Positions 1 to 14,300 of a stretch of 64,000 nucleotides of DNA are shown here, piece by piece. This stretch comes from Polytrichum commune (Eukaryota; Streptophyta; Polytrichopsida; Polytrichales; Polytrichaceae): positions 19,966,001-20,030,000 of the forward strand of contig OX485809.1 of assembly GCA_950295325.1 (NCBI GenBank), written 5' to 3'. The position numbers and the translations under genes were made by a program. The stretch's first letter is position 1, and every line of letters starts with the position of its first letter. The notes under the pieces were generated by a model. The model had not been told where the DNA came from, ran no database searches, and worked only from the letters and a program-made list of their open reading frames with translations.

Positions 1-1639
1 TCTAGCATACAAGTACATATTCAAGTACGAAATGCATATATCTAAAAGAAAGCCATTTAAGAAGATCTATGAGCACCACGTCAAGAATTTATAAAATATT
101 CATATTCATTTAAAAAATAACAAAGACCAACTCTCATGGTCCTCATTTGGATTCACTAATGTGTTCATGTAGGTTGTCTTGGATTGTCAAACACCCCTAA
201 ATATGTTGGAATGATGGAAGTGTCCACTTTAGGCACACTTACCTTAGCCCCTAACTTCCCAAGCAACCGATCTCTGGTTTGATGGATGATTTCTCCCTAC
301 ATTAAAACACCTAACTCATTCATCCACAATCCAAAATAACTATAAACATTGAGCCAACATGGATATTTATGCGTAGACACATGAGCCATGCAATTTGTAA
401 ATGGATAGAATGTGTAAAAATATGTCAAAGTGGGAAGTGGTCATGTTTTTGTCAAGTCAGGAGCTCACGTGAGGGCATTAACTCCAATCAATAGTCACCA
501 CTTCAATGCAAACTTTGCATGAACATCAAAGATCTTTGTTTTGGTAAAAGTGAAATGTGTTTTGATGTTCATGTACAAATGGCCTTTGTGCTCATGTTGA
601 CCATTTAATTTAACATTTGAACACTCTCATAATATATATGGCATGTGGGATACAAGTAGATCTTAGCGAATATGAGCATGACATTTGGCAAAATCTGAGG
701 GGGGGGGGGGGGAGATAATTATTTAGAAACATGTGACAATTAACATACTCCAAATGGTTGGCCACGTTTTGGCATGAGAATGTGTGGGGATGCTCAAATA
801 TTGAAGTGATCTCATCTAGTGGATCACATAAGCCCCCTGCTTGTTTCCAGTTGAATCGATTGGTCAAAGGTCTTTTCCAGGGGATAAAACTTGTCATCTT
901 TTCGTGCATCACTACATGTAATTCTTACAATCTTTAAATCCCAAGGGTTATTCAAGTCCGTTCTTTCCCCTTGTTATAACCCATCTCCCATGTTTCCAAA
1001 TCCTACGGACAATTTCCATTTTAACCTAAAAACTTGTCCATGAAACCTCACAACCAACATTGAGTGAAATGCACTCAAATCAACCCTTTCATGGGCTTCG
1101 GGAAGTTAAGGGTAAATCTTGTTTGACATGGCTCCTTCCAACGTGCTTTGGTCTACCACCTTGGGCCTATGGTTTAAATGGCTCGCACTCCTTCATCATG
1201 TGGTCTCGGGGGTTGTGTCTATGGTTTTTGGAGCCCTATATTGCAGTGTTGTTGAAGGCAAAGATACAAATTGATGATATTTCTTCTACATGGATTACCC
1301 CAATTAGTGAGGGAGGGCTAATAGTGCATGTGGGAAATTAGTGAAGGTGAAACTAATCTTTTTTTTACCATGAAATTAGTGCCACCAACATATCTAGAAA
1401 GTGTTGTTCATCATGGCCTTGTTCATTGAAAATACTACTCGTAGCAACACTATTCATTGAAAGGATCGATAGTGTTCATCATGGCCCTATTCAATGACAA
1501 ACATGTGTTTGCATATAATTCTTTATATTTTATCACTCTACAAACGTCTTAGAGCATGCACTAATTTTCCTAACATGTATGGTAAATGAGCATGTATTCA
1601 TGAATTTAGTACCACTCAGTGGCAACATAGTGCATGTTT
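1..1639. other. Intergenic, AT-rich, no gene supported
   Basis: I see no coding region with family resemblance or codon structure here. Short open frames near 610-912 and 1060-1341 look like chance frames. There is a run of 14 G at about 699-712. Confidence 0.5.
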
Positions 1640-2330
1640 TGGGAATTAGGGTGAGTTTCCATGTAGGCTGCTTTGCCTACTAGATTCTAGAAAAATGATG
1701 GGTTGGAGGTGTTCGCATGTGGTTAAGGACAAGCAATCATTCAAGCACATTCTGGCGGTCTATTAGAATGTGGAGGGTTATGCATATGGGCTGCTAGACT
1801 CCCATGTGCTCACTAAAATATCTTCATCCTACAAATGCGGTCACTGAAGAATTAAAGACTTGGTTTTAAAAGGAGGAGGAGGTATTAACATAAAGGAGGA
1901 GGTTAGTAGCTAGGTGGACCCAAATGTGAGAAGATGAGAGTAGCTACACTAAATATGATATTTTATGTCACTATGGTAATTTTTTCAGATGATACTTGTT
2001 ATGAATATGTGAACAAATACTGTCATGGATGATGGCTGAGTTCATCCATTGGCCAAAACCGTGCCTTCTCTTGTCAACAACTTGTGATGAAATATTATCA
2101 TGGATGATTAAGATTTGGATGAAAAATTACTTGGTAAGTGACAGAAATTACAACACTGTACATCTATAATCCCCCCAAAATCTACAAGGAATGAGAAATT
2201 ATGTTGGGTTAACATTTAGTGTTGGTGACACTATACCTCGGTCTACAATTAGTATCGAGCAAGACAATTAGAATTGGTGACACTACCTATCATATTTAGT
2301 ATAGTTGGCACATATGAACCCTACCTCACT
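1640..2330 (-). repeat. Dispersed repeat K, copy 1, carrying a MITE
   Basis: This stretch matches, in inverted orientation, the repeat at 60985-61720. Shared landmarks are a 'cctccacattcta' block, a 'cacctactaac' block and the phrase 'gtgccaactac' next to the MITE end. Both copies carry the same kind of MITE at the same place, so the pair descends from an already loaded repeat. No coding content is visible. Confidence 0.6.
1944..2304. mobile_element. MITE, TIR family CTACACTAAATAT, copy 1 (361 bp)
   Basis: The left end reads CTACACTAAATATGATATTT. The right end is its approximate inverted complement (CATATTTAGTATAG). Inner blocks such as 'ggtatagtgtcac' and 'aacactaaatgttaac' recur in inverted orientation near 61100-61200. 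There is no open frame, so this is a non-autonomous DNA transposon. Confidence 0.65.
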
Positions 2331-2415
2331 AAATTTTCTCTACATTTCAGTGTGTTTGTCCTCATTTACACTAGAATATGATGGACAAGCAACCTACATG
2401 GAAAACTCACCATTA

Positions 2416-2996
2416 GGGGGTTGATTACACCATGGACCACGAAGTTGTCCCAAGGCCTTGTAAAATTTGTGATTGGTTGTTGAACTTGTCCCAAGACCAC
2501 TTCATTTTACATCAAGGAAAAAATGTCAGAGTGACCATGGAGTTTAAGGTCCCCAAGAAACATATTTTTAAGGCCTACATTATCCATTGACATGGTCCAA
2601 CGGGGTTTGTGGTGGGAGAGGCAAAAGAGGTGCTTTGGTAAAAAAAAAGGTAAGGATCCATGGTAGAGAAGTGTTGTTATAATAATTTTTTTTATGAAAT
2701 TTATTCGAAGGGAAGAGAAGATGAAGCAAGAGGAGAAAAGAGAAGGGTCCAACTTGATTTTTCTTCTTCTCAAAACTGCCTTTTTTGGACATATATTAAA
2801 AAGGAACCAACACATTCACTTTTTGGTGCATGGTCATTCCTCTTGGACCACATTCGGTTTACACCTAATGACGCGCCCAAAGACTTTGCAAATTGATGTT
2901 TTAAGAAATCAGATCATGGAAGTTGGACCATCAAGTCATACCATAAGAAAGACCATCTTCTGGTCTGACTTCATGGTCCATGTTGTAAACCGGCCC
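2416..2996. mobile_element. PIF/Harbinger-like MITE, GGTTTACAC family, copy C (581 bp)
   Basis: Flanked by the 3-bp direct repeat TTA (2413-2415 and 2997-2999). The termini are inverted copies: GGGGGTTGATTACACCATGG at the left, and TTGTAAACCGGCCC at the right. The interior aligns in inverted orientation with the element at 59328-60535. TTA target duplication is the hallmark of PIF/Harbinger (Tourist-type) MITEs. The short open frames inside it are not genes. Confidence 0.75.
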
Positions 2997-2999
2997 TTA

Positions 3000-3569
3000 G
3001 TACCATGCACACCAATTGGAACAATCAGTGTAGAGATTGGTTGTCCCCATTCATTGCTATGAAGTCTACTACATGAAGAAAAACGGAAATTATTTTTTTA
3101 GAGTTTGGAAATGTGTCCTTGTAGGCATTTAGGGGCAAACTGCAAGCTAGACATCATACAAAGCTTAATTTATAATGCATTGTTTTTTTTATTGGAAGTG
3201 TACCCGCCCCTGGGTCTCACTCCTCGAAAAAGGCTTAACTGCAGTAATAGAATGCATTTGAATTTTATAAAAATAGGTCCACGTAGGACACGGATGGATG
3301 AAAGAGAAGGAGTAAACGTGGAAGTGGATGAATGGTTCATGTTGCAGTTGCGCTGAAGTGGATGAACTCCGTCATCCCCTGCGGATGAAGCTCCAGAGAA
3401 GGAGGCGGGGGAAGAGCAAGGCCAGGCAGCGAACTCGGAAGCCATCGTTTACCAACCAACATCATCCTCCATCTACTTACATTTTCTGGCATTCAATTCC
3501 TCGGCTCGCAATGCGAGGGATGTGTGCAGATCGTCTCTATCGACATCTCCGATGTTTGGTTTCTAGCAG
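3000..3569. other. Intergenic stretch before the tandem block
   Basis: Several overlapping short open frames exist on both strands, but none resembles a known family. Nothing else is identifiable. Confidence 0.4.
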
Positions 3570-4190
3570 GTGCCGAAAATGAGGAGAAATGGTGGAGAAA
3601 CAGGGGAGCAGTAGAACAGGGGGGCAGTGAAACAGGGGATGCTCAATAGGTACGAGGAGGAGGAGGAGGAGGAGGAGGAGGAGAAGAAGCGGGGACGGTG
3701 AAGAAGAGTCTACCTTGCATCGGCACCATCCCCATCGCTACTACTGCCTCATTTCTTCAAATCAGAAATGAGGAGAAATGGTGGACAAACGAGGAAGAAC
3801 TGACCTTAAACAGGGGATTAGGGAGACAGGGAGACGGTGAGAAATCTGTTATCTGCAAGAGTTTGGTTCACGATCGCCGCCACCGCCATCATTGCCACTG
3901 CGTTGCTATTTGTAGGAATCAGAATCAGGAGAAATGAGTTGAAATGGTGGAGAAATGTGGAAGAAGTGATGATGCGAAACAGGGGATGGAGGCAGTGAAG
4001 ACTCTTATGAGGGCGAGGGTTTGTTGGACGATCGCCACCGTGGCCATCGTTTCCACTTCCTTTCCATTTGCATGAATCAGAGATGAGGAGAAATGAGGAA
4101 GAAGTTTTGATGATGCGAAACAGGGGATAGAGAGGCAGTGAGGAATGTTATTGTGAGGGCGAGGGTTTGGTGGATGATCGTCGCAGTTGC
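3570..4190 (+). repeat. Degenerate tandem repeat, about 4 units of 155-190 bp
   Basis: Units start near 3578, 3767, 3927 and 4083. Each begins with GAGGAGAAATG, followed by an 'acaggggat' block; the later units add a 'gatgatgcgaaacagggga' block and a 'cgatcgcc' block. A (GGA)n microsatellite lies at about 3656-3684. The block sits 1.1 kb upstream of the SABRE start codon. It is probably non-coding. Confidence 0.7.
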
Positions 4191-5303
4191 AGAAGAAGAT
4201 CTTCAAAAGAAACCGGTCGAAGATGTGCTAGGAATTGGCGAGAGGAATTGACCTTCGTCTCCATGGAGGTCACACCTGACAAATTCGTGTGGTTGTTTCT
4301 ATTGGTGACTATAGTAGGATGGCTCGTATTCAAGTAAGTATGTCGCTCATCCGTTTTGATGACTACCAAAGAGTCTTTTGGCATAGCAATGTTTCAAGTG
4401 CGTTTATGTATATAAATCTTGTGCTTGTTCTTGGGAACAATTTACTGAGATTATCACATTGCAATCAAGGAAAAGATTCTATGCGATGTCAAGTGCATTT
4501 CCTCCTATGGGGTAGAATGGAGCTCCAGTATCGAGCAATCATCGCCGTCTTCTAAGATTTGATGCAAAAGAGCAATTTCAGATCGTTAACAACTGTTAAA
4601 TTCTTCACATGCGCTCATATCCTTCAGTTTGCCATCCTACTGAAGTCAGAGGTTTACAGGCAATTTGGAAAACCCTTCGTATGTACTCATCTTTTAAGTG
4701 AGGATTTATTCATCAGACTTTGCCAATTAATTCCAATTGGAAAAAGCCTGGTGTCATGTCAAGTGAGTTGGTGATCTCTATTTACACAATAAAGAAATTA
4801 AAGCAGGTTTTTGGTCAATGATAGACAAATCCACGATGAACTGGAAAGTTCGATTGGACTTGAATACGTTGTTGGGAACCCGTTTGGAACATCTGTGCTT
4901 GTCCATTCTGAATCCGCTTACTTAAGAATATCCCCGCACTTTATGCTACTGCTAGTGGAGTATATGGTACCTACTTCAGAGCCCCTGTTGTGGATAATCG
5001 GAATCACACTCTTAAGAGCCGGAACGAATTTGCATGTAATATCCTGCGTAGTATCCTGCAGACGATTTGCTTCTCAAACGTAGAATTGATTGTAGTTATG
5101 GGTTTCTTAAAATAGGATTGAACTGGTTGATTATAGCTAGTACCAAGCCCTTAGGGATACTTGCTACTATTGGTGGCTGATTTGTAGAAGGAGCACTTGA
5201 CGAAGATATCAGAATAGAGGACTTGGAATGAGGGAGTCCCTGATGAGGCAGTAGTTTGAATCATGGTATGAAAAAAATGGTCAACACTTAGATCTCTTCC
5301 TTC
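4191..5303 (+). other. Upstream/5' UTR region of SABRE
   Basis: No conserved coding sequence was found between the tandem block and the SABRE ATG. The SABRE frame has an in-frame stop (TAG at 5289) just before the chosen start. The region is likely promoter and 5' leader, possibly with an untranslated intron; exon limits cannot be set from sequence alone. Confidence 0.4.
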
Positions 5304-8300
5304 ATGAGTATTTCTAGGATGTTATCTTCATTCGAATTGATTTATTTCATTGTTGGCAGTTTCACAGCGAAGCTGCTGTCGTGGGTGGCCAGTAGAATTC
5401 TAGATGCTGCAGTGAGCTTTCGATTTGCAGGGTTCCAGCGTGTTAAAGATGTCTCCATTCAATTTCGAAAGGTTAAAAATTCACTCTTTCTCTTTGATTG
5501 AAATTATTGACCTGTTTATGTTGGAAGTGTACAATTAAGAGATGTGATTAGAGGTGGAAACAATTGATTGTGTTCGAGTAGGAGGCTGTTTCTGATAATC
5601 TTAATATATGCAGGGTGGAATTGCATCCTTGGCTGTTGGAGAGGTGCGATTCAGTTTTCGCAAGCAGCTCTCTGCATTGTTGCGGGACTACAAATTTCAA
5701 CTCTTCGTGTCAGATGTGGAGATTGTGTTGCAAAAGCCTGTGGGTTCGACAAAGAAGAAGTCCAGATCCAAACCACGCAGTCAGAAAAGCCCTACAGCTG
5801 AGCGCCGGAAATGGATTGTTATAGCAAATTTGGCCAAGTATTTGAAGTTATCGATCACTGATTTTGTTCTGAAAGTTGTTGAGGTATGTCTCAATTTTCT
5901 CCCCTCTACTCTTTTCCCCGAAGCTCTGCAGTCACTCTCTTAGTCACATGACTTTCCAGATGACTACAGTGTGACCATCTTCATTGCTTATTCATTTATT
6001 TATTTTTGTGGTCTAATCTGATTGTGGTGAGTACCTGTTGCATATTTTCCTTGCAATGAACGATTGAACTTCAATTTTGTTTGACCAATCTATCTCTGAA
6101 CTGACATGAATAGAGGGTTGCATAACCTTCAGGGTTTACGAATTTGAGTAGTTGTGCTGTATCTTTATGACAATCAGTTCTGTAGATACTTCATGTCTGG
6201 ATTTTGTTCTGAGGAATTATCATACTCTGAAGGATTAGGTCAACGTGTTCTCGCATTAACAATGTCTGACTGCAAACATGGTGATCAGATTCCCAAAGTG
6301 TCTTTGGAGATGAAGGAGCTAGAATTGGACTTGTTTAAAGAAGAGGGAGCCTCCAGTGCATTGTGCGTGAAGTTAGCTTTGAAACTGTGCACAATATTAT
6401 TTGGTGAAAGGCACACAAGGTGTGAAATTCCTGGACATATAAGTGGTTTTCGACAGCGTTTTCTTTCTGTGGCTCGGACACCCTCATTGCCAGTTATGGA
6501 CTCTACTCCAAGTGTTCTCTTTTTACTGGAAGAGCTCTCCTTATCCGGCAGTTTGGACCATGCGAGGTACTGTGCATCTTAATTGTATAATCTTTGTCTC
6601 TTTTGAAAATGAATAATCATGTCAGATATCTTCTAATTGCAACGCTGTTGAGAATGACCTGCTTAGTGAAAGTTATTTGTAGTGCACTGTTCTTGAAGTG
6701 AATGACTGATTTGTGTATCAACCTGGATTGGTACTCTTATGATTGACCTTACACAGTTGTCTCTTGTGTACAGTCAAAAGTTATGGGCATGTATGTGAAA
6801 TAAAAGACCTATCTCACTTGGATAAATCTTCTGTTTATAGAGCTCATTTTTTAATTGGCTTCAAATGTGTCATGAGTTTTCTCAAGCTTTTTCCTACAAG
6901 TGGCTCATTGCTGCCAAATTTTTGCATTGTTACATCTTATTCAACCAATATACAAACTGGCTCTCTTGTTGGAGTCTATTAGAGTCTGTTTCTTAGAGTA
7001 ATGCTCTTGTTTTATAATTGTTCCCATGTGATATAGGGAAGCTGGAGTCATGATTCAGCATCTGGATGTATTGTGCGGGGATGCTACAGTGGACTTGAGT
7101 GAAGAGTTGCTATTTGGAGATACTGGTCTCCTGCAAAGTATCAATATGCGCAAAAAAGTACCACATGGGCATGAGGCTCAAGGGGTTAATTCCCTGGACT
7201 CTTCAAACCCAGACATTTTACAACCGTCATGTGAAGTTCAAGGGGTGACAACTTCAGAACCTTCAGCTTCTGAGGGTTTACAGAATTCCGGTGAAATTCA
7301 AGGGGAGACAACTTCAGAACCTTCAGCCTCTGAGGGTTTGCATAGTTTTGGTGAAGTTCAAGGGGCAACAACTTCAGAACATTTAACATCTGAGGGTTTA
7401 CATACTTCAGGTGAAGTTCAAGGGGTGACAACTTCAGAACCTTCAACTTCTGAGTGTTTATATACTCCAAGCGAAGTTCAAGAGATGATCACCTCTCAAC
7501 CTTCACATTCTGACGAATACCATTCATCCACCAGCTCAGGAACTAAATTAGGGGCTGCTGCTAGTTCGCCTGTGGCTGAGAGTGAGCCTCCTAAAGGTCG
7601 TACTGTTAAGGTTCCTGAAAGGGTGAGTATTCACTTTTTATCCTTATTATATTTTCCGGGAGTTGTCATTCTGATTCTAGGTTTTCTACTTGTGGATATC
7701 CTCTGTATTCTCTTTGTTCCTCTGTCAGATAATATTGATGAGCACTTGAATTATTCTGAGTTATGGTGATATCATTATTTAGTAATTTTGACTACAATTA
7801 TGGTGTTGAAGGTCACATTTAAACTTCCAAAGCTGAGGATCAAGTGCAGTTACAAGGAAGGTGTTATTGAGAATGTCATGAGTGGCATCCACTTGCGGGG
7901 TGTCAGAGTTCAACCACCTGAACAAACAGGCCACCTCATTTCTCAGCTGGACATTACTATGGGTTGTGGAGAAATCATGGTGTGATCTGCGCATCACCCT
8001 TATTGACTTTTGTTAATTGCTCATGTTGCATGTTACATTGCTTAAACGAATCTACTCATTATAATCTCATTGCAATTGCAGAGATTCTTTCGAGACACTC
8101 AATTGATGCTTGCGAAAGCATTGGTTTAAGTAAATTTCTGTGACCAAAATTATTTTGATGGCATGCTCGACACCAATGTTGTAGTGACTAAGCAGTGGTT
8201 TTTGGTACAGATCTTGCGAGAGAACAACCAGTCGTTTTTGGAGATTTTGAAAGTGGCAGTTGGTGCATCCCTGGAGTTTCCTGTTGAGGTACAGTTTGTG

Positions 8301-11300
8301 GCTGCTCGTACATCTAATTAGGACACACAGTATCGGGCTTTAGTTTTTTAAGAGCACAGATGTTTTGATCTCCAGCTATTGTGTGAAGAGTCTTTGTGAT
8401 CAGACAGTTTCAGGTGCATTTTTAGACAAGCTTCAAGTGTCTAGGATCTGGACGTATAATCCCTGTTCGTGCCTTGTCCTTGTATATAATACAGAGCAAC
8501 TTAACATAAACATCCAAATTACAAGTATTTTTGGCACAGCTATACTGTTGTATTGTACACTCGTGGGATTCATCTTCATAGTAATGGGGTTTAAAATAAG
8601 AAATCTTCAATAAAGTTTGTGACTGCAGTTTTACATTTTCATATGATGACACATTACTCTGGCTAGCAGGTCGATAGGCCTTTACAGGTCCAGGTGGGTA
8701 TTGAATTGGGGGGAACACACTGCAACTTAATGACAGCTTGCGTGGACTGCTGGCTCAAGTTTGCAATGCGCACATTACAGAAACCAAAGGACTTTAGTGA
8801 TATAGGTGGAACCGAATCCCATTCTCTGCCAAGGCCAATGGTAGCTAAGAAAAAGAAGGGAAAGATCTTATGGAGTTGCACTTTCTCAGCACCGGAGTTC
8901 ACGCTTGTTGCTTACAGCCTTGATGGCATGCCCCTATATAATGTACGTGTTCTTTTATCTTCACAGGGAGACTTTCCAAGTTTATTTCTGGGCGTCTTAT
9001 CTCTCTCTAGATTTGGTTATCTCATCTTCAAGTTGATAAGCGTTATATTTACTTAGAAGTACATACTTACTGTTCCTTAGCAAGGATGCCACCAGAAGGA
9101 CTTGATGCAACGATGTCTTGTATTGTACATTATGAAAGCTATAAATGTTGTGAATATGGTGTGGATGCAAACTGTTTCAGTTGCTTGTTTGGGACTTGCG
9201 GTGACTATATTTTCAACAGGTGTTTTTACTAGAGTGATGCTTTTGGTCTTTTGGTTATCTTGAAATTTTTGTCCCTCAGACAAAGAAGTCATCCATGAGT
9301 GGTAACCTTGTGTGATCTCTTGAACACAAAATATAATAATTTAGATTTGAGTTGCTTTAGAGTTTTCCTGTATCCATGTGGCACTGTGTCATCACAAGCT
9401 GATATTGCCCCAAGTATTATGCTTAGTATTGTGATCGGAATTTCTTAAGATCTGTGCATGCCTTGGGGTTGGACTTTAGGTAAGCGCACAAACATCACAT
9501 GTGTTTGTAAATTCGGGATCAGGAAATGGATTGGCAATACATAGCGAGATGGGGGAGTGCCTCATTGGTATGGCTGAAGAAACAGATGGCTCCTCAAAAG
9601 ACTCATTAGCTGGAGGAGACTCTTGTGAAGGTTGCTTGATGCGGATTTCACGCATGGTGGTTGAATGGGGCCTAATTGATTCAGAGTCAGCTGAAGATAA
9701 CCCACCCGAGAAGATCCGGACTCTTGTTCTTGAAGCTAGTGGAACTGGAGTTTACTTAAGTATTATTCGTGTGCGGTCCATCCTTTCCACATATATGGTG
9801 ATGGAGAGGTATCTGAAGTCGTTAACCATTGTTAACAAGACTAAAAAAGCAAGCAGCAGCCATTCAAAGGTAAAGAAGCCAGGTATTAGTATGGTAACTA
9901 TTGGTCTAGAAGGTTTCCTCATCCAACTGATGGGTCCTATACATGCTGAGGATATGAAAGTGGCAGACCCGAAGAAAGTGAATTATGGTAGTCAAGGTGG
10001 AGAGGAAATTGTAACTAAGATGGCAGATGGTTCCTTGCGTACTGCATCAATTTATGTTGCTCGTGGGGACAGCCTTCGAAGTAAGTACAAGACCAGTCTG
10101 GAATTGGCACACCTTAGTCTGTGCCTTCAGAAAGAGCCAAAAATTGTGAGTATGAAAATAGAGCGTGGGTGTCTCTTGTATCAGGAGTTTAATGCTGGAG
10201 AAAAAGTTCTTGGGGAAGCTACTGCATTTGGTGTACAAAGTGTAGAGGTGCTTTATCAGGTAGCTGCAGCTGGTTCAGATAATGCCAATTGTGCAGTGGT
10301 CAGTGCAAATGATGTGACAGTAAGGTGGGAGCCTGACCTGCATCTCTTCTTTCATGAAGTTGGACTACAAGCAAAGCGACTCCTGGACTGGCGCAAATCC
10401 TTCCGTAACAATCTCAGTAGTGTATATGCTAAGACCAGTCCAGTGAAAGATCCTAAGGCTGAGGGCATCAACAGAGGTGAACGCAGTTCAAGCAAACTTC
10501 AGGTGGCCATTGACATTGAAGGGTTACTCTTCACAGCAGAGGTTGGTGATGGTGTGGAACTTGAAGTAAAAGTTCAGTCCATATTCTCAGAAGATGCTCA
10601 AGTTGGGGTTCTCGTTGAGAATGCCATGTTGTCCCTTAATAGTGCTCTGGTTGTAAGTAGCGAACGCTTACAGATATCGCGAATTCCTTTTGTACCAGAG
10701 TTTGAAGATGGTAACACTTTTATGAAAGACTCTGCTAGTGAAGGAGACATTGAGTTCTGGGATTGTATTGTACATGGGACTGGTACTCGAATTCTCATGC
10801 CTTTCCGTTTACCATTTAGAGGGATTGAAGATGCATGTGAGGACATGTGGCGGGTTCTTAAACTAGCCATGGCAGCACAGAAACTGAGGATTGGGGCAGG
10901 GATGCCAGTTCCTGTAGTCGTGAAGCCAAAGAAGAAAAGAAGGTCTCAACTGAGAGCGGTACAGCTTGTATTACGGGATACTGTTGCAGAGATTGAGGAG
11001 GAGCCCATCCAGGGTTGGTTTGATGAACACCATCGCCTTTTAAGAAAGCAGGCATGCGAGCTCATAGTCAGAGAACAGCTCTTTGATGAGAGAGTTAATG
11101 AAGAACGGAGTAAAAGTGGACATAGACCTTCACATTCAGAAGGAGAAGAAGAGAAAAATAACAGTGCTCTTCACAAACTTGTGGAAACAGGGTTATCTGA
11201 TCCTGAAACGGTAAGGAAAGAGCGTGATCGGCTCTACATCCAGGCTTTTGAAGCATATCATAAAGCCTGCAAGAAGCTGAGCCCAGATGAAGGCTCAGGG

Positions 11301-14300
11301 GCAGCGAATGTTGGATTACAGGCAGGGTTTAAGCCCAGTGTGACACGCCGGTCTTTAGCCTCCATCACAGCAAACTCTTTAGAGGTTGTTCTCACTAAAG
11401 TTGATGGAGGGCGGGAGGGCATGATTGAGATTGTGCGTAAACTTGACTGCGTAGAGCCTGATGCTGACATCCCATTCTCTAGGGTAATGGGCCGAAAGTT
11501 ACTGGTGCATGCAGAAGCCCTTGCAGTGCATATTCGAGATTACACATATCCTTTACTATCTGCTGATCGTGGCCGGTGTGAGGGTGTGGTGGTACTTGCA
11601 CAACAGGTACCTTCTTGGAAGCTCACCTCAGGTCTTGTGTTGTATGGGCATAGGTAATGCAGCTATTTTATTATTTGTGTTCTGTTGGTGTCTGAGTGCT
11701 GTATAACGTCACAAGTGGTGGCACCAAATTTGCAGTTTCTGATTGAGTTTTAGAAGGAGAGTTTTCTGCCACATTGTTTCCTATGGCTTACTGACTAACT
11801 TGTAAAATCTTGTGGAAGGCACTAAGTGATCATATTAGTTTTTGTGATGTGAAATCTGATTATCAGATCTCATTGTGCCTACTATTAACAAGTTGGACTC
11901 GTGTTGACTTTCTGATGTGGTTATACTGTGCATGATGATGTTTCTGTCTGTCTTCCATGACATAATTCAAGGCATATTTCTGACATCAATAATTTTCAGG
12001 CAACGGTTTTTCCACCACAAATACAACAAGATGTGTACCTCGGGAGGTGGAGAAGAGTAACGGTGAATCGCTCCATAAGTGGCTCAAGTCCATCCTTGAA
12101 GTGCTACTCAGAACTCCCTATTGAGCTGGAAACTGCAAAAGTGAGCTATGGTGTTGGACATGAACCAGCAATTGCAGATGTGAGCTATGCTTTTTCAATT
12201 GCATTACGAAGAACTGATTTGAGTGTTCACAGAGATCAATGGTTTGAGAAAGTCCCAGTGCCTCCACCCCCAGTGAAGAAGGAGCGCAGTCTACCCTGGT
12301 GGGATGACATGCGGTACTACGTGCATGGGAACAACAGCGTGAATGCTACAAACTTTGAGTGGACATTTCCAGCGACAACCGATCCTTATGAGGAAAACAA
12401 TTTCATGCGTCTTATATCAAAGACGATGAAGATAAATCAGTCTGAAGGGTGTGTTGTGTTTGTTGGGGAAGAGTTTGGTTTACTTATCACAAGTTTGGAG
12501 ACGTTTGCAAAAGGTCTAGACTCTTCCATTCACAACCAGACACAACCTGTACTTCTTTCAACTCCTATTTTCCAGACTGAAATTACTATGGACTGGGATT
12601 GTGAATCTGGAACTCCACTCAATCATTATTTACATGCATTTCCTAATGAGATGAAGCTTCGCGATAAACTATATGATCCATATAGATCAACCTCCTTTTC
12701 TTTGGGGCTGAATTTTAGTTTCAAGGCAAAGCCGGAGGAGTCAGTAGAGGATTTGACTGGAGTAAGTGGGGAGCACAAAGGAAAGAAGCAGGTTCAAGAG
12801 AAAGGTTCCACTTGGCGTCATTTCCGAGGATCGACATCACCCTCCATCAATGAAAAAGCTGATGAACCTGTTGATCTGGTTCCAACCATGAACCTAGGGG
12901 CTCATGATCTGATATGGTTATTCAAGTGGTGGAGTCTTGTGTACTTGCCACCACATAAACTGCGATCATTTGCTAGATTTCCTCGATTCAATGTCCCTCG
13001 TATTCCACGTTCTGGAAATCTTTCCCTCGATAAAGTGCTAACAGAGTTTATGTTAAGAGTTGACTCAACACCAGCCTCGATTAAGCACTATTCTCTCATG
13101 GATGATGATCCTGCTGAGGGCTTGACCTTTCGCATGCAGAAGCTCAAGTATGAAATGTGCTACAGTAGAGGCCGTGGTCACTTTACAATAGATACAAGGC
13201 GTGACCCACTAGAACTTGTCTATCAAGGGCTGGATATACATATGATGGTTGCAGAGCTGCATCGAAGCCACTCAAGTGTTTCTGCAGATGATAATATTGT
13301 TGTTGAGGAATTGCAGAAGTCTGATAAAGTGAAGCAGCTACTCGGGCTGCCAGAAGGCACTACAAATGATGCCACACCAAATCCAGCTAGTGGCACTGGA
13401 CCTGGATTTTTATTGAGCACCGATTGTCTTACAATTCGGAAACAGGCCCCCAAAGCTGATTCAGCACGGCTTTCATTTTGGCAAGAAGCAGCTAGACGTC
13501 ATCTTCGTGTAGAAGCTATGCGACACACATCTGTTGAGTATGGAAGTGGAAGTGACTTGCGATCAGATCCTAGTGATGATGATGATGGCTTCAGTGTTGT
13601 CCTGGCAGATAATTGCTTACGGGTTTCGTTGTATGGGTTTAAGCTTTTTTGGAATATTGAAAATAGAGATGCAGTGTGGGCATGGGTGGGAGAATTAGCT
13701 CAAGCTTTTGAGCATCCTAAGCCCTCTCCCTCTAGGCAATATGCCCAACGAAAGAGAATGGAAGAACAACAGAAGATCGAGAAAGACGAGAAAGATGAGA
13801 CGGAAGATTGTTCCAGTGCCAGCACTCCACAGCAACGGTCAGAGGCTTTCTCAGCACCGGTGCTCAGGGGCTCTTCGAGTGTTCCTTCATCTCCCTCAAG
13901 ATCATCCTGGTCAAATCCATCTCCTGCTCATGGAAAGGGTGAAAATACACTGATCAATCAAAATGGTAATTATTAATTAATTTATTTGATATTTGAGATG
14001 AATTTCCATGGTTTTTGACAAAGTGTATATTGACGTTTGTCAAGTGAAAAGGCAGTTGGATGGGTTTAGACAAGGGTTGGCTGAGGTTCATTCTATTTCA
14101 GAATGATTTGTCAGGTGTCTGGTATGCCGGAACAGCTAAGTACAGGGGTAGAAAAAACTAAATCTTCTGTTGTCCTCATAATCTTCTGTCTCTGATGTAT
14201 GATGATAGTACTGAAGGGATCTGAATGTGAACATATGCAGTTTTGCAAAAATTGTCAGAAGACGTTGAAGAGGATGGTGAGGGAACAATGCACTTCATGG

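Noticed and set aside
7186-7470. 94-codon - strand frame opposite SABRE exon 4
   Set aside because: It is the antisense shadow of the 60-bp coding repeat.
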